Of a stretch of 64,000 nucleotides of DNA, positions 60,818-64,000 are shown in pieces. A program made the position numbers and the translations under genes. A model generated the notes under the pieces. That model was given only the letters and a program-made list of their open reading frames with translations, was not told the DNA's origin and ran no database searches. The stretch comes from an uncultured Clostridia bacterium (GTDB taxonomy: Bacteria > Bacillota > Clostridia > UBA1381), in contig CAKSJF010000003.1 of assembly GCA_934462945.1 (NCBI GenBank), positions 9,588 through 73,587 on the forward strand, given 5' to 3'. The first letter of the stretch is position 1. The number at the start of each line of letters is the position of its first letter.

Positions 60818-62008
60818 TTAGTATTGGTTTCTTAAAAATTTCTTTAACCGCTCCAAGCCCTCTACAATATTATCCATACTGGTTGCATAAGACCAGCGGA
60901 CATATTCCGGAGCGCCGAAGCCTGTGCCGGGGACAACTGCCACCTTTGCCACACGCAGGAACGTTTCTGCAAAATCGTCTGCATTCTGAATTTTTGTTCC
61001 GTAGTATTCCTTGCCGATCAGCGGAGAAATATTCATCATGATATAGAACGCGCCGTGCGGATTTAAGCAGGAGACGCCGTCTAAGGAATTAATTGTTTCC
61101 ACCATAAAGTTTCTGCGCTTTTCAAAATGTCTGCGCATTCTTGCTACCGCGTCCATGCCGCCCTCTAATGCTGCAACTGCTGCCGACTGCGCGATAGAAT
61201 TTGGGTTAGACGCTGCGTGCGACTGGATATTTGCCATGATTTTTGCAATGGTCGGATTGGCTGCTGCATAGCCGATTCTCCAGCCGGTCATGGCAAAGGT
61301 TTTGGAAACACCGTTAATCACGATTGTTAAATCCTTAATCTTTTCGCCCAGGGATGCAATGCTCACATGCTCGCCCTCATAAATCAAATGTTCATAAATT
61401 TCATCCGAAACCACAAACAGATTCTTTTCTACTGCTAAATCAGCAATTGCCTGCAATTCCTCTTTCGTGTACACCATTCCGGTCGGGTTTGAGGGACTGT
61501 TTAAAATAATTGCTTTGGTTTTTTCGGTTACCTTTGTGCGAAGATCCTCGGCGGTGACTTTAAAATTATGCTCCTCGCATGCCGGCAAAAATACCGGAAC
61601 ACCGTCTGCCAATTTTACCATTTCCGGATAGCTTACCCAATACGGAGACGGAATAATCACCTCATCGCCCGGATTCAAAATTGCCATAAACGTATTAATC
61701 AGAGAATGCTTTGCTCCGTTTGATACCACAATCTGCGACGGTTCATAGGAAAGTCCGTTTTCCTCGCGGAATTTCTTTGCCACCGCGCGCCGAAGCTCCA
61801 GAGTGCCTGCCGCCGGGGTATACCGGGTTTTATTATCCATAATTGCACGGATTGCCGCGTCCTTGATATGCTGCGGTGTGTCAAAATCCGGCTCGCCTGC
61901 GCCGAAGCCGACCACGTCCTCTCCATTTGCTTTCATTTCTTTAAATTTAGAATCAATCGCCAGCGTTGCGGACGGACTGATCGCGGATGCCTTTTCGGAT
62001 AACTGCAT
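60818..62008 (-). CDS. Class I aspartate aminotransferase
   Basis: The start MQLSEKASAISPSATLAI follows AGGAGGTTTTCTT. The 396-residue enzyme has the class I layout: FGAGEPDFDTPQHI (about 35-48), AAGTLELRRAVAKKF, SNGAKHSLIN (about 95-104), PYWVSYPEM (about 125), ILNSPSNPTG (about 165), SDEIYEHL (about 195) and the PLP Lys in VSKTFAMTGWRIGY (Lys about 232). The Arg for the carboxylate is RWSYATSM near the end. It transfers amino groups between aspartate/glutamate and keto acids. Its end carries no terminator and runs into the remnant at 60556-60817. A TTGCAT/TATAAT promoter is at 62077-62105. Confidence 0.95.
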   Translation of the reverse strand: MQLSEKASAISPSATLAIDSKFKEMKANGEDVVGFGAGEPDFDTPQHIKDAAIRAIMDNKTRYTPAAGTLELRRAVAKKFREENGLSYEPSQIVVSNGAKHSLINTFMAILNPGDEVIIPSPYWVSYPEMVKLADGVPVFLPACEEHNFKVTAEDLRTKVTEKTKAIILNSPSNPTGMVYTKEELQAIADLAVEKNLFVVSDEIYEHLIYEGEHVSIASLGEKIKDLTIVINGVSKTFAMTGWRIGYAAANPTIAKIMANIQSHAASNPNSIAQSAAVAALEGGMDAVARMRRHFEKRRNFMVETINSLDGVSCLNPHGAFYIMMNISPLIGKEYYGTKIQNADDFAETFLRVAKVAVVPGTGFGAPEYVRWSYATSMDNIVEGLERLKKFLRNQY

Positions 62009-62076
62009 AAGAAAACCTCCTGATTTTTGAATCTTCATTCTTTCAAAAAATTCATTTTTATCATAAATCTTTTATA

Positions 62077-62105
62077 ATTATAGCATATTTTTCTGAAAAA
62101 TGCAA
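62077..62105 (-). promoter_or_regulatory. Sigma-A promoter of the aspartate aminotransferase gene
   Basis: On the minus strand TTGCAT (62105-62100) and TATAAT (62082-62077) are 17 bases apart, about 70 bases before the ATG. Confidence 0.75.
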
Positions 62106-62131
62106 TAGAGAACCATTAAGTTATTCAAAAA

Positions 62132-63022
62132 TTACAAACAAATCTCAAGCACTCGCAAAACATTTTTATGTGTAATTTTATGAAGCAGTCCTGGCTGCAT
62201 CCCCGGTATTTGAGAAAGCCGTACCAGATCTTCTATTCCCCTGCAATCCTCCGGCAGGCTGTCTGTGCCGTCAAAATCACATCCCAAACCGATCTGCTCT
62301 GCACCGCCCAGCGACAGAAAATGCGCAACATGCGCAGAAAGAGCAGAAAGCCGCACCCCTGGCTGCTCTGACAAAAAGGGCGGATAGAGATTCAGACCGA
62401 CGCAGCCGCCGCTTTGTTTGATTCTTAAAAACTGCTCATCCGTCAGATTCCGGCGGTGCGGACAGACCGCGTGCGCGTTGGAATGGCTCGCAATCAGCGG
62501 CTTTTTCAAAACATCTGCCAACTCCCAAAACGACCGGTCGTTTAAGTGCGACAAGTCCACCGCACCGCCCATCTCCTCAATTTTTTCTGCAATGATTCCC
62601 CCAAAATCCGTCAGTCCGGCATCCGGATCGTCCGCACCGCCGGCAAGCTGATTTTGCTTGTTCCAGGTTAAGGCAAACATCCGGAAACCTGCTGCAAACA
62701 ACCGCTCCAGGTCGGACAGACACCCAATCATGCCGCCGCCCTCTAAGCTTAAAAACAACGCCGGTTTTCCCTCGTTCCAACACCGCTCCAAATCCTGAAA
62801 GCTTGTGCAGAGCGGCAGTCCGTTTTTTGTAAGTTCGTCTTTGAAAAATTCCGCATATTCCAAAACACGCTCCACCGCTCTTTCCTCCGAATCAAGACAG
62901 ACCCCAAAAAACTGCATGTAATGCTCATACTTTCCCATCCGGCAGAAATCCACCGCAAGCCGGTTTTTTAAAAGCGGCTGTCTGTAAATTAACGTGTCAC
63001 AGTGCAGGTCACAGATATTCAT
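62132..63022 (-). CDS. Membrane dipeptidase family (peptidase M19)
   Basis: The 296-residue product starts MNICDLHCDTLIYRQP, with the metal site His-Cys-Asp pair. LFLSLEGGGMIG (about 90-101) has the bridging Glu. AVDLSHLNDRSFWE (about 153-166), IASHSNAHAVCPHRRNLTDE (about 176-195) and IGLGCDFDGTDSLPED (about 243-258) complete the renal-dipeptidase set. It cuts dipeptides, including D-amino-acid containing ones, so roles in peptide nutrition or wall-turnover are likely. AGGAGAAATATT precedes the ATG. No signal peptide was seen, so it should be cytoplasmic. Confidence 0.94.
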   Translation of the reverse strand: MNICDLHCDTLIYRQPLLKNRLAVDFCRMGKYEHYMQFFGVCLDSEERAVERVLEYAEFFKDELTKNGLPLCTSFQDLERCWNEGKPALFLSLEGGGMIGCLSDLERLFAAGFRMFALTWNKQNQLAGGADDPDAGLTDFGGIIAEKIEEMGGAVDLSHLNDRSFWELADVLKKPLIASHSNAHAVCPHRRNLTDEQFLRIKQSGGCVGLNLYPPFLSEQPGVRLSALSAHVAHFLSLGGAEQIGLGCDFDGTDSLPEDCRGIEDLVRLSQIPGMQPGLLHKITHKNVLRVLEICL

Positions 63023-63041
63023 AATATTTCTCCTGTCCGTT

Positions 63042-63221
63042 GAACAATCCCTCAGTCACTGCGTGACAGCTCCCTTTGCTCAAGGGAGCCGTATAGCTTG
63101 CGCAAATTGTAATATATTGGCTAAAATTGGTATTGATGTCAGCCAAGAATAAAAAAATCACTTACCAAAGGCTCCCTTGAGCAAAGGGAGCTGGCGGCGT
63201 AAGCCGACTGAGGGATTGTTC
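63042..63221. mobile_element. 180-bp MITE-like element, full-length member of the CCCTCAGTC repeat family
   Basis: The ends GAACAATCCCTCAGTC (63042-63057) and GACTGAGGGATTGTTC (63206-63221) are exact inverted repeats. Inside them GCTCCCTTTGCTCAAGGGAG (63069 onward) and its inverse (63170-63191) give a second pair. The middle (about 63092-63160) is A/T-rich and codes for nothing. No clear target duplication is visible. Shorter relatives lie at 5136, 10277, 15918 and 18033. No transposase is present, so any movement would need a protein from elsewhere. Confidence 0.75.
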
Positions 63222-63258
63222 CCCAAAAAAATTTATCTTATTAATATGCAAAAAAGCA

Positions 63259-63287
63259 TTGACATATGCCAGGAAATAGTGTAAACT
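63259..63287 (+). promoter_or_regulatory. Sigma-A promoter of the MATE gene
   Basis: TTGACA (63259-63264) and TAAACT (63282-63287) are 17 bases apart. Transcription would start near 63294, at the foot of the leader hairpin. Confidence 0.7.
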
Positions 63288-63295
63288 ATTATTAT

Positions 63296-63328
63296 ACAAG
63301 CAGGCGCATATACTGCGCTTGTTTTTTT
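63296..63328 (+). terminator. Terminator-like hairpin in the MATE leader
   Basis: ACAAGC (63296-63301) pairs with GCTTGT (63317-63322), and inner GCGCA can alternatively pair with TGCGC; T7 follows (63322-63328). It lies between the promoter and the MATE ATG at 63351, so read-through must be possible. Confidence 0.6.
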
Positions 63329-63350
63329 GCGGAAAAGTGAGGTTGAGAGA

Positions 63351-64000
63351 ATGGAAGAAAGACAAGAAAACAAAATGGGCGTTATGAACACACACCGGCT
63401 GCTGATTTCAATGTCGCTGCCGATGATGCTTTCGATGCTCGTGCAGGCATTATACAATATTGTGGACAGCGTGTTTGTGGCAAACTTCGATCAAAGAGCC
63501 TTAACGGCTGTGTCGCTTTCCTTTCCGGTTCAGTCGCTGATGATTGCCTTAGCGTCCGGAACAGGTGTGGGTATCAATTCCATGGTTTCGCGCCGTTTGG
63601 GTGAAAAGCGGTTTGACGAGGCAAACAAAACGGCAAGAAACGGACTTTTTATTGAGGGAGTCAGCAGTCTGATTTTCGTGATCTTCGGAATCTTTTTTGC
63701 ACGTCCGTTCTTTTCCTTTTTCACCGACGACGCGCAAACCGTGGAATACGGTGTGCAGTATTTAAGCGTCTGCACAATTCTGTCCTTAGGAATTTTTATG
63801 CAGATCGGCGGTGAGCGGTTATTGCAGTCCACCGGAAAAACGGTGCTGAATATGGTGACCCAGGGCGTCGGCGCGATTACCAACATCATCTTAGACCCGA
63901 TTCTGATTTTCGGACTCTTTGGTATGCCGCAAATGGGCTGCGTGGGTGCAGCACTGGCAACGGCAATCGGTCAGTGGGTTGCGATGATTTTAGCGTTAGT
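63351..64000 (+). CDS. MATE-family efflux transporter (runs off the window)
   Basis: The frame begins MEERQENKMGVMNTHRLLIS at 63351 after GTGAGGTTGAGAGA and is open to base 64000 (216 residues seen). It shows the MATE start SLPMMLSMLVQALYNIVDSV, FVANFDQRALTAVSLSFPVQ, ASGTGVGINSMVSRRLGE (about 67-84) and LQSTGKTVLNM, LDPILIFGLFGMPQMGCVG. Family members export drugs or metabolites using Na+ or H+. A hairpin with T7 in its leader may attenuate transcription. The C-terminal half is outside the window. Confidence 0.9.
   Translation, partial: MEERQENKMGVMNTHRLLISMSLPMMLSMLVQALYNIVDSVFVANFDQRALTAVSLSFPVQSLMIALASGTGVGINSMVSRRLGEKRFDEANKTARNGLFIEGVSSLIFVIFGIFFARPFFSFFTDDAQTVEYGVQYLSVCTILSLGIFMQIGGERLLQSTGKTVLNMVTQGVGAITNIILDPILIFGLFGMPQMGCVGAALATAIGQWVAMILAL

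Overview
This window is chromosomal DNA of a low-to-moderate GC Gram-positive anaerobe. The best fit is a gut Clostridia member (Oscillospirales or Lachnospirales type). The basis is sigma-A promoters of TTGACA/TATAAT form with 17-base spacing, strong AGGAGG-type ribosome sites, an L-box lysine riboswitch, a tetrahydrofolate riboswitch, a LexA site of Gram-positive type, RqcH, ClpE-like and FolT/ECF genes, and many intracellular glycosidases. No rRNA, tRNA or CRISPR array was seen. There is no phage or plasmid gene set; the genes are mostly housekeeping and carbohydrate functions.

Layout. 1-5.1 kb: the end of a ThrE-like exporter, two small proteins, a GH106-like glycosidase, a GNAT acetyltransferase and an SGNH hydrolase. 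5.2-12.7 kb: a 1671-residue secreted protein carrying about ten His/Cys zinc-ribbon-like repeats, downstream of a large ATP-binding LuxR regulator. 12.8-18.8 kb: an AraC regulator divergent from a five-gene sugar operon (two Gfo/Idh/MocA oxidoreductases, two sugar-isomerase-like TIM barrels, one ThuA). 18.9-27.8 kb: a secreted MBG/copper-amine-oxidase-like stalk protein, a ClpE-like unfoldase, an M23 endopeptidase and a GH78 rhamnosidase. 27.9-34.1 kb: rqcH (apparently with no standard start codon), a promoter-driven stretch that may be a structured RNA, then the lysine riboswitch and asd-dapA-dapB-HAD.

34.1-43.6 kb, minus strand: trmL, a DegV gene, apgM, an AI-2E family gene, metG and proS, then a THF riboswitch with folT and folC. 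43.8-50.7 kb: lexA, a GH4 glycosidase divergent from an AraC regulator, fucO, and a receiver-HD-GYP-GGDEF protein. 50.8-56.8 kb: an operon of cca, an FG-GAP/SLH-like protein, tex and lgt. 56.9-64 kb: a DeoR regulator divergent from a YgjV gene broken or recoded at an A7 run; a rearranged patch holding a sialidase-like gene between two 195-bp copies of the aminotransferase 3' end; the aminotransferase itself; a dipeptidase; a 180-bp MITE-like element; and the start of a MATE transporter.

How the genes fit together. GH106-like and GH78 enzymes without signal peptides, an SGNH esterase, GH4 and FucO (lactaldehyde to propane-1,2-diol) suggest uptake and intracellular breakdown of rhamnose-containing plant or host glycans. 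The Gfo/Idh-TIM-barrel-ThuA operon suggests oxidation-based sugar or glycoside processing. Riboswitches tie lysine synthesis and folate uptake to metabolite levels. A family of palindromic repeats (core ACAATCCCTCAGTC) is scattered between genes at five places.
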